DNA of 33,372 bases from Acetothermia bacterium UBA7521 (GTDB taxonomy: Bacteria > Bipolaricaulota > Bipolaricaulia > Bipolaricaulales > Bipolaricaulaceae): NCBI GenBank assembly GCA_002479455.1, contig DLNB01000023.1, positions 1 through 33,372 on the forward strand, written 5' to 3'. The notes beneath the pieces were generated by a model that saw nothing but the letters and a program-made list of their open reading frames with translations, had not been told where the DNA came from and did no database searches. Shown here in pieces: positions 6,890 through 15,441 of this stretch. The first letter of the stretch is position 1. Each line of letters opens with the position of its first letter. Both the position numbers and the translations under genes were made by a program.

Positions 6890-7305
6890 CGGCGGAGGGT
6901 GATTCGGCGGCGGTCGTCGCCGGTGTGTTCCAGGGCAACCCAGATCGCCCCAGACGGGATGAGGTCCGGAATCCGATCCGCCCATTCCACCGCCGTCACC
7001 CCTTCCGACGGGGGAAGGAGCTCCAGCAGTCCGACCACGGACAGCTCGTGGGGCGAGGTGATCCGGTAGGCGTCGAGGTGGTGGAACGGGAGCCGCCCCA
7101 TGTAGCTGCGGGCGAGGAGAAAGCTCGGCGACAGGATCACGTCCTTCACGAACAGGCCGCGAGCGAGGCCCTTCACAAACGTTGTCTTTCCCGCTCCGAG
7201 TTCGCCGACGAGGGCCACCACGTCCCCGTCCGCAACGAGAGAGGCGAGACCGAACCCCACCTCCTCCGTCTCTTCGGGGCCGTGAGAGATGACAATCCGT
7301 TCCAT
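6886..7305 (-). CDS. tsaE: tRNA t6A37 biosynthesis ATPase TsaE
   Basis: The ATPase partner of TsaB/TsaD in making N6-threonylcarbamoyladenosine at position 37 of tRNAs that read ANN codons. It has 139 residues. The Walker A is GELGAGKT (34-41), followed by TTFVKGLARGL. The family motif PSFLLARSY (usual SPTF.l...Y) and the HLDAYR segment are present, and the Walker B-like TAVEWADRI carries the usual EW. Its start directly abuts the pheT stop (7306), so the two are coupled at the end of the minus operon that starts at 13718. Partners TsaB, TsaC and TsaD are not in the window. Confidence 0.93.
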   Translation of the reverse strand: MERIVISHGPEETEEVGFGLASLVADGDVVALVGELGAGKTTFVKGLARGLFVKDVILSPSFLLARSYMGRLPFHHLDAYRITSPHELSVVGLLELLPPSEGVTAVEWADRIPDLIPSGAIWVALEHTGDDRRRITLRR

Positions 7306-9759
7306 CTAGGTTCGGAGCTGCGTACCCATCGGCCCTAGGGCAGTAAGGATCTTCTGCACGGCATTGTCAACCTCTTCCGAGGCTAGAGTACGCTCAGGGT
7401 CGCGAAATGAGACCTCGTAAGTCAGGCTGAGGTGACCTGCCGGCACGCCCTCCCCCTGGTAGAAGTCGTAGAGAAAGGCGGTCTCTACCAGCGGTTCGGC
7501 GAGGATCGCCGCGCGCACGCTCCCCTCGGGGACGTTTTGGGGCACGAGGAGGGACAGGTCACGCTTGGAGGCCGGGGAGCGGGGAATTGGGCGGTGTTCG
7601 AGGGGGAGCGCTGCCGTGCGGAGGGGTGCCAGCGCCAGCTCCAAGGCCAAGACGCGCCGCTCGCCGGGGAGGTCAGAGCTGAGGGCTGGGGCGAGCTCGC
7701 CGAGCCATCCGATCAGCGTCTGTGAACCGTGGTCCGTGGTCCGTGGTCCGTGATCCGTGGTCCGTGATCCGTCGTCCATACTTCGTGGTCCGTGATCCGA
7801 CGGCCAACGGTCAACGGGCAACCGTTCTCGAGGTGCAAGGTAGATCCCGGCGCGGCGGTGGGGGTGGAGCCGGGGATCTTCGATCTCCCCTAGCTCAACG
7901 CTTTCGACCAGCAGGGCAGCGAGAAGGGCGTCCAGAATCCCCTTCAAGTCCGAAGGACCGTACTCCCCCTTTCCGGACAGGGGGAACGGGGGACGACCGG
8001 AAAGGGCGATCGCGACGCGGTCCTCCTCCGCTAGGGCTCCATCGCGGCGCAGAAACACCCGGCCGACCTCGAACAGAGCCACGCCGGGCGCCTGGGCCTC
8101 GAGGTTCCCCTTGATCGTGGAGAGGAGCCCGGACAGCAGGCTCGGCCGCAGCCCATCCCACCCCTGGGCGAGCGGGTTCCGCAGCCGAACTTCAGCCTCG
8201 TCCCCGGGCACGAGCCCTGGGTTGTAGGCCTCGAGGAGCCCGAGCGAGGCGAGGATCTCCCGTACCCGGTCCGCAAATGCCTCCGCCGGGTCCTTGATCC
8301 CGATCCGCGGTTCGATCCGAGGGGGAAGCGAGGGTATCCGGTCGTACCCGTACAGGCGGGCGATCTCCTCGACGAGGTCGATCTCCCGCGTCAGGTCCTG
8401 CCGGAACGGTGGAACCACAACGTTCCACGCTGTGTCCAGGTCACGGAGCTGGAGCCCGAGCCGGGACAACCCATCTTGGACCTCGGTGGGGGCCGCCTCT
8501 ACCCCCAGCACGTCCCGGATCTTCTCCCGTCTCAGCACGATGGTGCGGGGCTTCGCGGGCTTTGGGTACGCGTCCACGGCCCCGCGGGCGATCTGAACCG
8601 GTGCGTGGTGAGCAAGAACAGCACAACAGCGGCGCGAGGCGAGGTCGGCCATTTCGGGGGACAGGTCCCGTTCGAACCGCAGGCTCGCCTCGGTCCGGAC
8701 CCCGACTGCCCGTGCCGAGCGCCGCACGCGGACCGGCGAGAACGCCGCGGCCTCAAGAAGCACGTCCCGGGTGTGCGGGCCGACCTCGGTCTCCGCCCCG
8801 CCCATGACGCCGGCCACGGCCACCGGTTGGCGCGCGTCGGCGATCGCGAGCACCTCAGGGGAGAGATCGCGGTCCACGCCGTCCAGGGTTCGAATGCGTT
8901 CCCCGTGCCTCGCGCGGCGGACGACGATCCGGCCGTCGGCGAGTCTCTCGTGGTCGAACGCGTGGAGGGGGTGCCCCAGTTCGAGGAGGACGTAGTTTGT
9001 AACGTCTACAGGCAAGGACAGGGGCCGCATCCCGCACTTCAGGAGGCGCGCTTCGATCGGCAGCGGCGATGCACGGCCGTCCACACCGCGGATGAGCCGG
9101 GCGATGTACCGGGGACAGTCGGCCGGATCTTCGATCTCAACCGAAGTCAGGGTTGCTGTTGCAGGATCGCTCTCCCGGAACGACAGATCGGGCTCGTGAA
9201 ACGCTGTTCCGTACAGGGCGGAGATCTCGCGGGCGATGCCGACAATGCCGAGGAGGTCTGGCCGGTTGGAGGTGATCTTGAGGAACAATACGGTGTCCGG
9301 GAACCCGACGAGCGAAGCGAGGTCGGTTCCCACCGAGAGGCTGTCGGGGAGGTTCCAGATCCCAGCCGATTTCGCCTCCAGGCCCAGCTCCTGGCGGGAG
9401 AGAATCATCCCCGCGCTCTTCACACCGCGGAGAGTGGCCACGGAGATCGTCCCCCCTGGGAGTCGGGCCCCGGGAAGGGCGAGCGGGACCAGGCCTCCAG
9501 CGACCACGTTCTGTGCCCCGCAGACCACGGTGTTCGTTCCTGAACCCGTCTCGACCTGGCACACGGATAGGGCATCCGCTTTGGGATGGGGCTCAACCTC
9601 TTTCACGCGGGCTACCACCACAGCCTCGGCCACCAGGCCCTCGGTCCGCTCGACCTCCAAGCCAGCCAGGGTCAGGCGCTCGCCGAGCGCCTCGACCGGG
9701 ACCTCGGGGAGGTCCACGTACTCGGAAAGCCAATTCAGGGATGCCCGCACCGCTCTCAC
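7306..9759 (-). CDS. pheT: Phenylalanine-tRNA ligase beta subunit with in-frame heptamer-repeat insert
   Basis: The beta chain of the heterotetrameric PheRS; it binds and edits tRNA-Phe in the cytoplasm. It has 817 residues from GTG 9759, with GAGGAGA just before. Domains in order: N-terminal segment (MRAVRASLNWLSEYVDLP); tRNA-binding OB fold (about 40-150, with VCGAQNVVAGGLVPLALPGA); B3/B4 editing domain (SNRPDLLGIVGIAREI onward, about 190-390); B5 (about 400-480); catalytic-like core (GYDRIP to about 700); C-terminal anticodon-binding domain (SKRDLSLLVP to the end). Residues 648-680 are unlike the family: a run containing DHGPRSMDDGSRTTDHGP and TTDHGSQ, encoded by heptanucleotide repeats, sits just before LIGWLGELAP at a surface hairpin. 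The frame is intact through it. pheS is not adjacent. Confidence 0.95.
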   Translation of the reverse strand: MRAVRASLNWLSEYVDLPEVPVEALGERLTLAGLEVERTEGLVAEAVVVARVKEVEPHPKADALSVCQVETGSGTNTVVCGAQNVVAGGLVPLALPGARLPGGTISVATLRGVKSAGMILSRQELGLEAKSAGIWNLPDSLSVGTDLASLVGFPDTVLFLKITSNRPDLLGIVGIAREISALYGTAFHEPDLSFRESDPATATLTSVEIEDPADCPRYIARLIRGVDGRASPLPIEARLLKCGMRPLSLPVDVTNYVLLELGHPLHAFDHERLADGRIVVRRARHGERIRTLDGVDRDLSPEVLAIADARQPVAVAGVMGGAETEVGPHTRDVLLEAAAFSPVRVRRSARAVGVRTEASLRFERDLSPEMADLASRRCCAVLAHHAPVQIARGAVDAYPKPAKPRTIVLRREKIRDVLGVEAAPTEVQDGLSRLGLQLRDLDTAWNVVVPPFRQDLTREIDLVEEIARLYGYDRIPSLPPRIEPRIGIKDPAEAFADRVREILASLGLLEAYNPGLVPGDEAEVRLRNPLAQGWDGLRPSLLSGLLSTIKGNLEAQAPGVALFEVGRVFLRRDGALAEEDRVAIALSGRPPFPLSGKGEYGPSDLKGILDALLAALLVESVELGEIEDPRLHPHRRAGIYLAPRERLPVDRWPSDHGPRSMDDGSRTTDHGPRTTDHGSQTLIGWLGELAPALSSDLPGERRVLALELALAPLRTAALPLEHRPIPRSPASKRDLSLLVPQNVPEGSVRAAILAEPLVETAFLYDFYQGEGVPAGHLSLTYEVSFRDPERTLASEEVDNAVQKILTALGPMGTQLRT
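7722..7819. repeat. Heptanucleotide satellite (GTGGTCC)n inside pheT
   Basis: Fourteen consecutive heptamers on the plus strand: GTGAACC, three GTGGTCC, GTGATCC, GTGGTCC, GTGATCC, GTCGTCC, ATACTTC, GTGGTCC, GTGATCC, GACGGCC, AACGGTC, AACGGGC. The central units are near perfect and both ends decay. Three heptamers (21 bases) read on the minus strand give a seven-residue repeat like TTDHGPR. Because seven is not a multiple of three, only certain copy-number changes keep pheT in frame. Confidence 0.9.
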
Positions 9760-9765
9760 TCTCCT

Positions 9766-12402
9766 CTACAAGCCGAGGATGCCGAAGTAGAGAACACCTT
9801 CACCCGCGGGGTTCATGGGCCATCCCATCCCCACCACCGCTGTGAACCCGATGAGCCCGCCCAGCGCTTCCACCTGCACCATCGCCTCGACACCGACCTC
9901 GATATAGGTCGGGATTATCTTCTCTCGCTCCCTCTCTTTCCACAATCGGGCCCACGAGGCGTAGATACGGGGTCGAACCTCGGTTACGAGGGCGGCTCCC
10001 CCTACAGAGTAGTCCGGGCGGAGCGGTGGGAGCCAAATCCCGAGGGAGAACACGAGCTTCCGTTCGTCCCGGGGGAAGCTCTGCTGCGGCATCGTCCGGA
10101 ACTCGGTGAGTGTGGGGAGAAGACTTGGCGGCAGCGCGTCGCTCGCTGCGCCGAACTGGCCGGTGAGGCTGAGGTAAGCGTGGGGGAACAGGCTGATGAG
10201 GTGGGTATGTCCCAGTTCCCCGCGCCACCCCACCTTTGGGAGCCAGAGGAGAGAAAGGCCTCCGCTGTGGGCGCGGGCGAGTTGCTCGCCCCACCCGAAG
10301 TCCGCTCCGAGCGCCCATGCTGGCCGGCGACTTACGGTGAACGTGAGGTCGCCCACGGGTTCCCAGTACGTTCCCGGAGATCCGATGGTCGGCGTGGCCC
10401 ACAGGTAACGGGTGAGGGAGAAGGCACCGACGAGGGTCCCTCCCAACGCAGCCCATCCCGAGACTTCCCACTCCCGGCCGTAGCGGACCCAGCCCGTGAC
10501 TGCCCTCGCCTCGGGGTAGATGCCCCATCCGAACCGGTCGAGGTAGCTGATCGTGAACCCCTCGGAGCCGACGTCGAGTTGTACAAGGTACGCGTCGAGC
10601 GGGCGATCGTCTCGATTCAGGGTTACCACGAACTTCCGCGGCCAGGTGTTGTTCAGCCGATCCGTGTCCAGGATGTGGTGGTTCGGGTCCACCACGGCCT
10701 GGCGTATCACGAATGGCGTGCGAAACACGATCGTGGCATGAGTTTCCTCGGCATCCCACACCTGGGATGCCGTCTCTCCGTCCGGGCCGCGCACCTCGAT
10801 CGTCACAGGCATGAATCCGGTCCCGGCCCGCGTGACGTGGACAGCAGTTACGTGCTCACCGTTGTGGGCCGTCCGCGTCAGGTTCACCACGGCGTAGTCG
10901 GCCCACGCCTCTCCGTACACCCACCGGGAGAAGAACATACCCCAATCACTCCCCGTGGCTTGCTCGAGGAGCACCTGGAGGTCGGCAACGGCAAACGCCT
11001 CGGTACGCCACCGGGTGTACGCTTGGCGCAGGACATCGTCGAACACGTCTTCTCCTGCCAGGTGCGCTGCCGCGCGGAGGACGAGATATCCCTTGTCGTA
11101 CAGACGAACTCCCGACGCTTGCTCGTACTGCACCTCAAGCGAGGGCTTGACCACCGCCTCGTCGAACCCGGCGAACGCCGTCCGGAGGTAGGGGAGTTCG
11201 GCCAGGTGCTGGCGGAGGTTGAAGAATCCTATCAAGACGTCAGCCATCTCTTCACCGAGTCCCCTGTTCTCGAACCGGAATACGTTCCCCCCGTCAGCGC
11301 CGTACGTGTCTTCGTACCAGCGGATGGAGAGGTATTGAGCCATCCCCTCGGACAACCAGTTCTCCGCGTCGAGGTCCACTCCGATCCCGATTCCCCACCA
11401 CAGGTGGGCGAGTTCATGGGCGAGAATGTACCGTTCAAAGCGTGAGAGGATCCCACCCGCTGTGAGATCGAGCCGGCGGAACAACCACCGCGGCATGTAC
11501 ACCACGCCGTCGGCGGTCATCGCTACCCCCACTTCGTTCGGATGCTCAACGAGAAGGATCCGTCGTTCGGGATACGGCCCGTACCGTTCGCTGTAGTAGG
11601 CGAGGATTTCTGGGATATAGGTTGCCAGGGCGCGGAGCTTGTCCTCGTGCCCCCCCAAGGCCACGACCTCGACCGTCGTATCCGCGAACGCGAGCGATAC
11701 CCGGCACAAAGCTTCGACAGGAGCGAGGAATAACGCTGCCGACCGCACGGGCTCCTCAAACCGAGCGTTGAACACGGCGGTGTCTCCGTGGGCCGTGTGG
11801 ACGACCTCTCCGGGCAGAGCGGCATCCCACCCCGAGGGAACGGTGAGGGTGATCTCGTACTCCTGGGCGGAGAGGAAGAGCGGCCACCGTCCGTCCTCTG
11901 GAGGGGAGAACGGCAACGGATGCCAACCAAATCGCCACGTGTACACGTCGCCGAGTCGTCCCGGCTCGCCGGCCCAAATGTGGGGAAACCGCGTCTGATA
12001 TTCAATCACAATCTCCCCCACTCCTTCGGGGAGGTAGACCCGGAGCAGCACGTCGTCGAGGGAGTAAGTCTGTAGCGTGGGAGGGGCCGGGAGCAATTCG
12101 AATGCCAATTCTTCCTCGCCGGCGGGAGTGCACCACGCGACGCGCTCGATCTTCGTCCAGGCTGGGTCGAACCCGACGACGTAGTTCGCGTCCCGGACCA
12201 ACGGGGATACATGAGGGTTGGGTTCCCGTCCCAGGTTTCCGAGGAGGGCGAACCACGCTTCGCCCGATGCGCCATCGAACCCCATCCGCATCGTCCCCGC
12301 GACGACATGGGCGTCGGGGCGGAAGGTGGCCTCGATCTGGACCGGGGCGGCGAAACCGCTCGCGGCGAGGGTCAGTACACAACAGCAAATCAGGGTGCGC
12401 AC
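9766..12402 (-). CDS. Exported M1-family metallopeptidase with C-terminal barrel-like domain
   Basis: 878 residues from GTG 12402, with AAGGAG six bases upstream. Residues 1-19 form a signal peptide (LICCCVLTLAASGFAA). The middle is an M1 (gluzincin) aminopeptidase-like unit: HELAH at 329-333 gives zinc ligands H329 and H333 with catalytic E330, and the third ligand E352 lies in NWLSEGMAQYLS, the classical 18-residue spacing. No clear GAMEN exopeptidase motif is visible; the equivalent place reads VGVAMTADGVVYMP, so it may belong to the divergent branch of the family. From about residue 620 the sequence becomes alternating aromatic/polar strands (for example WGIYPEARAVTGWVRYGREW) and ends in VLYFGILGL, suggesting an outer-membrane beta barrel. 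It lies between the corC-like gene (11 bases) and pheT (6 bases). Confidence 0.85.
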   Translation of the reverse strand: MRTLICCCVLTLAASGFAAPVQIEATFRPDAHVVAGTMRMGFDGASGEAWFALLGNLGREPNPHVSPLVRDANYVVGFDPAWTKIERVAWCTPAGEEELAFELLPAPPTLQTYSLDDVLLRVYLPEGVGEIVIEYQTRFPHIWAGEPGRLGDVYTWRFGWHPLPFSPPEDGRWPLFLSAQEYEITLTVPSGWDAALPGEVVHTAHGDTAVFNARFEEPVRSAALFLAPVEALCRVSLAFADTTVEVVALGGHEDKLRALATYIPEILAYYSERYGPYPERRILLVEHPNEVGVAMTADGVVYMPRWLFRRLDLTAGGILSRFERYILAHELAHLWWGIGIGVDLDAENWLSEGMAQYLSIRWYEDTYGADGGNVFRFENRGLGEEMADVLIGFFNLRQHLAELPYLRTAFAGFDEAVVKPSLEVQYEQASGVRLYDKGYLVLRAAAHLAGEDVFDDVLRQAYTRWRTEAFAVADLQVLLEQATGSDWGMFFSRWVYGEAWADYAVVNLTRTAHNGEHVTAVHVTRAGTGFMPVTIEVRGPDGETASQVWDAEETHATIVFRTPFVIRQAVVDPNHHILDTDRLNNTWPRKFVVTLNRDDRPLDAYLVQLDVGSEGFTISYLDRFGWGIYPEARAVTGWVRYGREWEVSGWAALGGTLVGAFSLTRYLWATPTIGSPGTYWEPVGDLTFTVSRRPAWALGADFGWGEQLARAHSGGLSLLWLPKVGWRGELGHTHLISLFPHAYLSLTGQFGAASDALPPSLLPTLTEFRTMPQQSFPRDERKLVFSLGIWLPPLRPDYSVGGAALVTEVRPRIYASWARLWKEREREKIIPTYIEVGVEAMVQVEALGGLIGFTAVVGMGWPMNPAGEGVLYFGILGL

Positions 12403-12413
12403 GAGTTCTCCTT

Positions 12414-13718
12414 CTAGGTCAATTCTTCCTCAGGCTGCGGTTCTGGATGGAGCGTGAGGCGCACCGCGGTGATCTCGCGGGCGCTTGCCCTCTCGACTGA
12501 AATCTCGGCACGGCCAATCCGGACCTTCGTCCCGGTCTCGGGGATGTCACCAAGCTCCTCCAGGACAAGTCCGGCGATGGTCACCGCGTCGTCCTCGGGA
12601 AGGTCCAATCCGAACGTGTGGTTCAAGGTCCGCACCTCGACATCTCCACCGATGATGGCCTCGGTTGGGGAGATTCGGCGGATGAGGGGCCGCGGACGGC
12701 GTCGGTCGTACTCGTCCTCAATCTCCCCCACGATCTCCTCGAGGATGTCCTCCAGGGTGACGATCCCCTCGACGCCGCCGTACTCGTCCACGACGACCGC
12801 CATGTGTGACCGCTCCTGCTGGAACTCCCGCAGCAGGGCGCTGATTGGCTTCGTGGTTGGGGCGTAGGACACAGGCCGGAGCAGAGTTGCCAGCGAGACG
12901 TCGGTCTGCCCGTGTCCGAAGAGAGGAAGGAGATCCTTGGCGTGAAGGAGCCCGATCACGTTGTCCTGGGTGTCCTTGTACACGGGGTAGCGCGAGTGGC
13001 CGTCGGACACGACGAACCTCACCACCTCCGTGAGGGGAGTCTCCACCTCGATCGTCTTCATGTCGGTGCGGGAGACCATGATGTCCTCGGCCGTGATCTC
13101 GTCCAGGGCGAGGATCCGTCGGACCATGCTCGCGTGCTCCTCCGACAGAGCCCCTCGCTCCTCTCCCATCTCGATGACGGACACGAGCTGATCCCTCGAC
13201 AGGGGCGTCTTCTCCCGGCTGAAGAACTCCACTCCGAACGGCCGAACAAGCTGAGAACCTGCAGCACGGAAGAACCGCACCCCGAGGCGGCTGAACCGCG
13301 TGAGCCTCCACACGGGGACGACCACCGCCATCGTTACTGCCTCGGACCGGTTGCGGGCGAGGTTCTTGGGCGTGATCTCCCCGATGAGGAGGAGGAACGT
13401 GGTCAGGACAAGGGTGGTGATGAGGCCGGTCACGTACGGAGGCAGGGTCGAAGGGAGGAGGCGCAGGAAGAGAAGCGTGGCCAAGCTCGACGCGCCCACG
13501 TTGACGAGGTTGTTGTAGAGGACGATGCAGGTGAGGAAGTCGTTCGGGTCGCGCAGCAGGCGTTCGAGCGCCTTCGCCTTCTGCTTCGAGGGCGTGCGCC
13601 GGATGAGGTGGAACACCCGCAGCTCCGAAATCGAGGACAACGCGGTCTCAGAAGCAGAGAAAAAAGATGACAGAATAAGGAGAAGAAACAGGATAATACT
13701 TTGCGACTCCGTGGTCAC
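12414..13718 (-). CDS. CorC/HlyC-type membrane protein (CNNM-CBS-CorC)
   Basis: A magnesium/cobalt efflux-type membrane protein with regulatory CBS domains. The start is GTG 13718 (reading VTTESQSIILFLLLIL), with GAGGTGATGAAGA before it, giving 434 residues. The upstream open frame is antisense to ffh. Residues about 5-190 are the DUF21/CNNM domain with membrane helices and family motifs SSFFSASETALSS and IGEITPKNLA. Two CBS domains follow (about 205-325; MVSRTDMKTIEVETPLTE and PVYKDTQDNVIGLLHAKD). The linker AVVVDEYGGVEGIVTLEDIL is typical, and the C-terminal CorC_HlyC domain runs to the end. It is the first gene of the corC-M1-pheT-tsaE operon. Confidence 0.92.
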   Translation of the reverse strand: MTTESQSIILFLLLILSSFFSASETALSSISELRVFHLIRRTPSKQKAKALERLLRDPNDFLTCIVLYNNLVNVGASSLATLLFLRLLPSTLPPYVTGLITTLVLTTFLLLIGEITPKNLARNRSEAVTMAVVVPVWRLTRFSRLGVRFFRAAGSQLVRPFGVEFFSREKTPLSRDQLVSVIEMGEERGALSEEHASMVRRILALDEITAEDIMVSRTDMKTIEVETPLTEVVRFVVSDGHSRYPVYKDTQDNVIGLLHAKDLLPLFGHGQTDVSLATLLRPVSYAPTTKPISALLREFQQERSHMAVVVDEYGGVEGIVTLEDILEEIVGEIEDEYDRRRPRPLIRRISPTEAIIGGDVEVRTLNHTFGLDLPEDDAVTIAGLVLEELGDIPETGTKVRIGRAEISVERASAREITAVRLTLHPEPQPEEELT

Positions 13719-13739
13719 CTCTTCATCACCTCGGTGGGT

Positions 13740-13745
13740 ATTATA
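13740..13745 (-). promoter_or_regulatory. -10 element for the corC-M1-pheT-tsaE operon
   Basis: A perfect TATAAT on the minus strand, 21 bases before the GTG at 13718. I see no convincing -35 at 16-18 bases. It lies in the 108-base divergent gap with ffh. Confidence 0.4.
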
Positions 13746-13789
13746 GTCCAGGCTCGGTAAGTTCCCGTATGCTGTTCTGAACAGGATCC

Positions 13790-13818
13790 TTGTCGGTCCG
13801 GTCCCGGGGTCGTAAACT
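13790..13818 (+). promoter_or_regulatory. Probable ffh operon promoter, leaderless arrangement
   Basis: TTGTCG (13790-13795), 17 bases, TAAACT (13813-13818), then eight bases to the ATG at 13827. The gap has no Shine-Dalgarno, so the message would begin essentially at the start codon. Confidence 0.4.
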
Positions 13819-13826
13819 TCGTCTCT

Positions 13827-15137
13827 ATGTTCGAGTCGTTGACCGAGCGGCTGTCCCAGGTATTCCGCAAGCTCCGCGCTCCCGGTCGACTCACGCCGGC
13901 GGACGTGCAGGCCGGGCTGCGCGAGATCCGACAGGCTCTCCTTGCCGCTGATGTTCACTACGGGGTGGTGCGGGATCTCCTGGCGCGGGTCGAGGAGCGT
14001 GCGATGGGCGAGAAGGTCGTGGAGTCCCTCGCTCCAGCGGAACAGCTCCTGGCGATCGTACGGGAAGAGATGAAGGCGGCGATGGGAGGGGAGGCGACCA
14101 AGCTCCGCCTCTCTGGTCGTCCGGCGGTCGTCCTTCTCCTCGGCCCTGCGGGATCGGGCAAAACCACCACGGCCGGAAAACTCGCTCGACACCTCGCGCG
14201 CAAGGGTAGGAAGCCCCTCCTGGTGTGCGCAGACCCGCAACGTCCCGCGGCCGCGGAGCAGCTGGCGGCCCTTGCCATCCGGCTTGGCGTCCCGTTTGCG
14301 TCGGCAGCGGACGATCCAGCGGAAGATGTGGCTCGGTTAGAAGAGCGAGCGCGGCGGGAACTGCTGGATGTCGTGATTGTGGACACGCCGGGCACCCCAC
14401 CGGGCGTGGCCCCGCCCGCGTTCGTGGGCGAACTCGTGGACGCGCTCGGTCCGAGCGATACCCTCCTCATCCTCGATGCGATGGTCGGGCAAGAGGCAGT
14501 ACGGATGGGTGAGGCGTTCAGCTTGCTGGGGGTCACCGGGCTCGTCCTCACCAAGCTCGATGGGGACGCCCGCGGCGGGGCGGCCCTTTCTCTTCCAACT
14601 CGGCTTGGCAAGCCAGTTCTGTTGCTGGGGATGGGGGAGAAGCCGGAGGACCTCGAGCCGTTCGACCCCGGTCGGATGGCGGACCGGATCCTTGGGTTCG
14701 GCGATCTCGCTGGGCTGGCAGAGAAGCTGGCCGAGGTGGGCGGAGAAGAAGTCGCGGCCACGGTGGCCCGGGTGAAGGAGGGGACGTTCACCCTTGAGGA
14801 CTTCCTCACCCAGATCGAGGCGATGAGCCGCGCTGGCCCGCTCGACCAACTCCTCGCCAAGATCCCGGGCTTGGGAAAGGCCGCCCAGGACGAGGAGATC
14901 GAGTCGGAGGTTAAGCAGACACGGGCTATCATCCAATCGATGACAGTTGAGGAGCGGCGCGACCCCCATATAATCGGGGCCAGCCGCAAGCGGCGCATCG
15001 CCCGCGGGTCGGGAACCACTGTTCAGGCAGTGAACCAGCTTCTGTCCCACTATGAGCAGGCGCGACGCCTTGTGCGCGGGTTTGGAAAGCGGCGGATGCC
15101 CCCAGGGTGGGGCAGACCCGCTCCAGTGACGAGGTGA
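13827..15137 (+). CDS. ffh: Signal recognition particle GTPase Ffh with altered G3 motif
   Basis: The SRP54 homologue that binds signal sequences and SRP RNA and delivers ribosomes to FtsY at the membrane. 436 residues. N domain 1-90 (MFESLTERLSQVFRKL, ALLAADVHYGVV); G domain with G1 GPAGSGKT (106-113), LVCADPQRPAAAEQL where ADxxRPAA is usual, and G4 TKLDGDARGG (242-251); M domain from about 310 with IPGLGK and the RNA-binding helix segment (MTVEERRDP, SRKRRIARGSGTTVQ). The G3 motif, almost always DTAGR, is D186-T-P-G-T here followed by PPGVAPP, so the invariant Arg is absent. The rest of the protein is ordinary, which argues against decay. rpsP follows after four bases. Confidence 0.94.
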   Translation: MFESLTERLSQVFRKLRAPGRLTPADVQAGLREIRQALLAADVHYGVVRDLLARVEERAMGEKVVESLAPAEQLLAIVREEMKAAMGGEATKLRLSGRPAVVLLLGPAGSGKTTTAGKLARHLARKGRKPLLVCADPQRPAAAEQLAALAIRLGVPFASAADDPAEDVARLEERARRELLDVVIVDTPGTPPGVAPPAFVGELVDALGPSDTLLILDAMVGQEAVRMGEAFSLLGVTGLVLTKLDGDARGGAALSLPTRLGKPVLLLGMGEKPEDLEPFDPGRMADRILGFGDLAGLAEKLAEVGGEEVAATVARVKEGTFTLEDFLTQIEAMSRAGPLDQLLAKIPGLGKAAQDEEIESEVKQTRAIIQSMTVEERRDPHIIGASRKRRIARGSGTTVQAVNQLLSHYEQARRLVRGFGKRRMPPGWGRPAPVTR

Positions 15138-15141
15138 TGGG

Positions 15142-15441
15142 ATGGTCAAGATCAGGCTCATGCGGGTGGGCAAGCGAAAGCAGCCCAGCTACCGGATTGT
15201 GGTGATGGAAGGGACGGACAAGCAGGGCGGACGAGCGGTGGCCGCGATCGGCCACTACAACCCCCTTGCCGAGCCTGCGGAGTTCACCGTGGACGCAGAG
15301 GCCGCCCTGTCCTGGCTTCGCCAGGGGGCCCAGCCTTCTCATGCCGCACGACGGCTGCTTGCCAAGAGCGGTGTTCTCAAAGCGCTGGACGGAATCCGAT
15401 CTGGGCGCGCGGCCGGAACGGACGAAGGAGATGCTGGCTGA
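15142..15441 (+). CDS. rpsP: Small subunit ribosomal protein bS16
   Basis: A structural protein of the 30S subunit. 99 residues, starting MVKIRLMRVGKRKQPSYRIV with the usual bS16 opening, then IGHYNPLAEP and the Leu-rich WLRQGAQPS segment; the C-terminus is a short, Ala/Gly-rich extension. GAGGTGATGGG precedes the ATG, and the ffh stop lies four bases upstream. The last 11 bases overlap the start of the KH gene at 15431, so translation of the two is probably coupled. Confidence 0.97.
   Translation: MVKIRLMRVGKRKQPSYRIVVMEGTDKQGGRAVAAIGHYNPLAEPAEFTVDAEAALSWLRQGAQPSHAARRLLAKSGVLKALDGIRSGRAAGTDEGDAG

Noticed and set aside
9586..11445. 619-codon plus-strand open frame
   Set aside because: It is antisense to the M1 peptidase and pheT starts; the translation is His/Arg/Pro-rich and without any recognisable domain, as expected for a GC-rich shadow frame.
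13719..14240. N-terminal extension of the CorC-like frame into ffh
   Set aside because: It overlaps ffh on the other strand; the GTG at 13718 has a Shine-Dalgarno and the DUF21 domain begins there.
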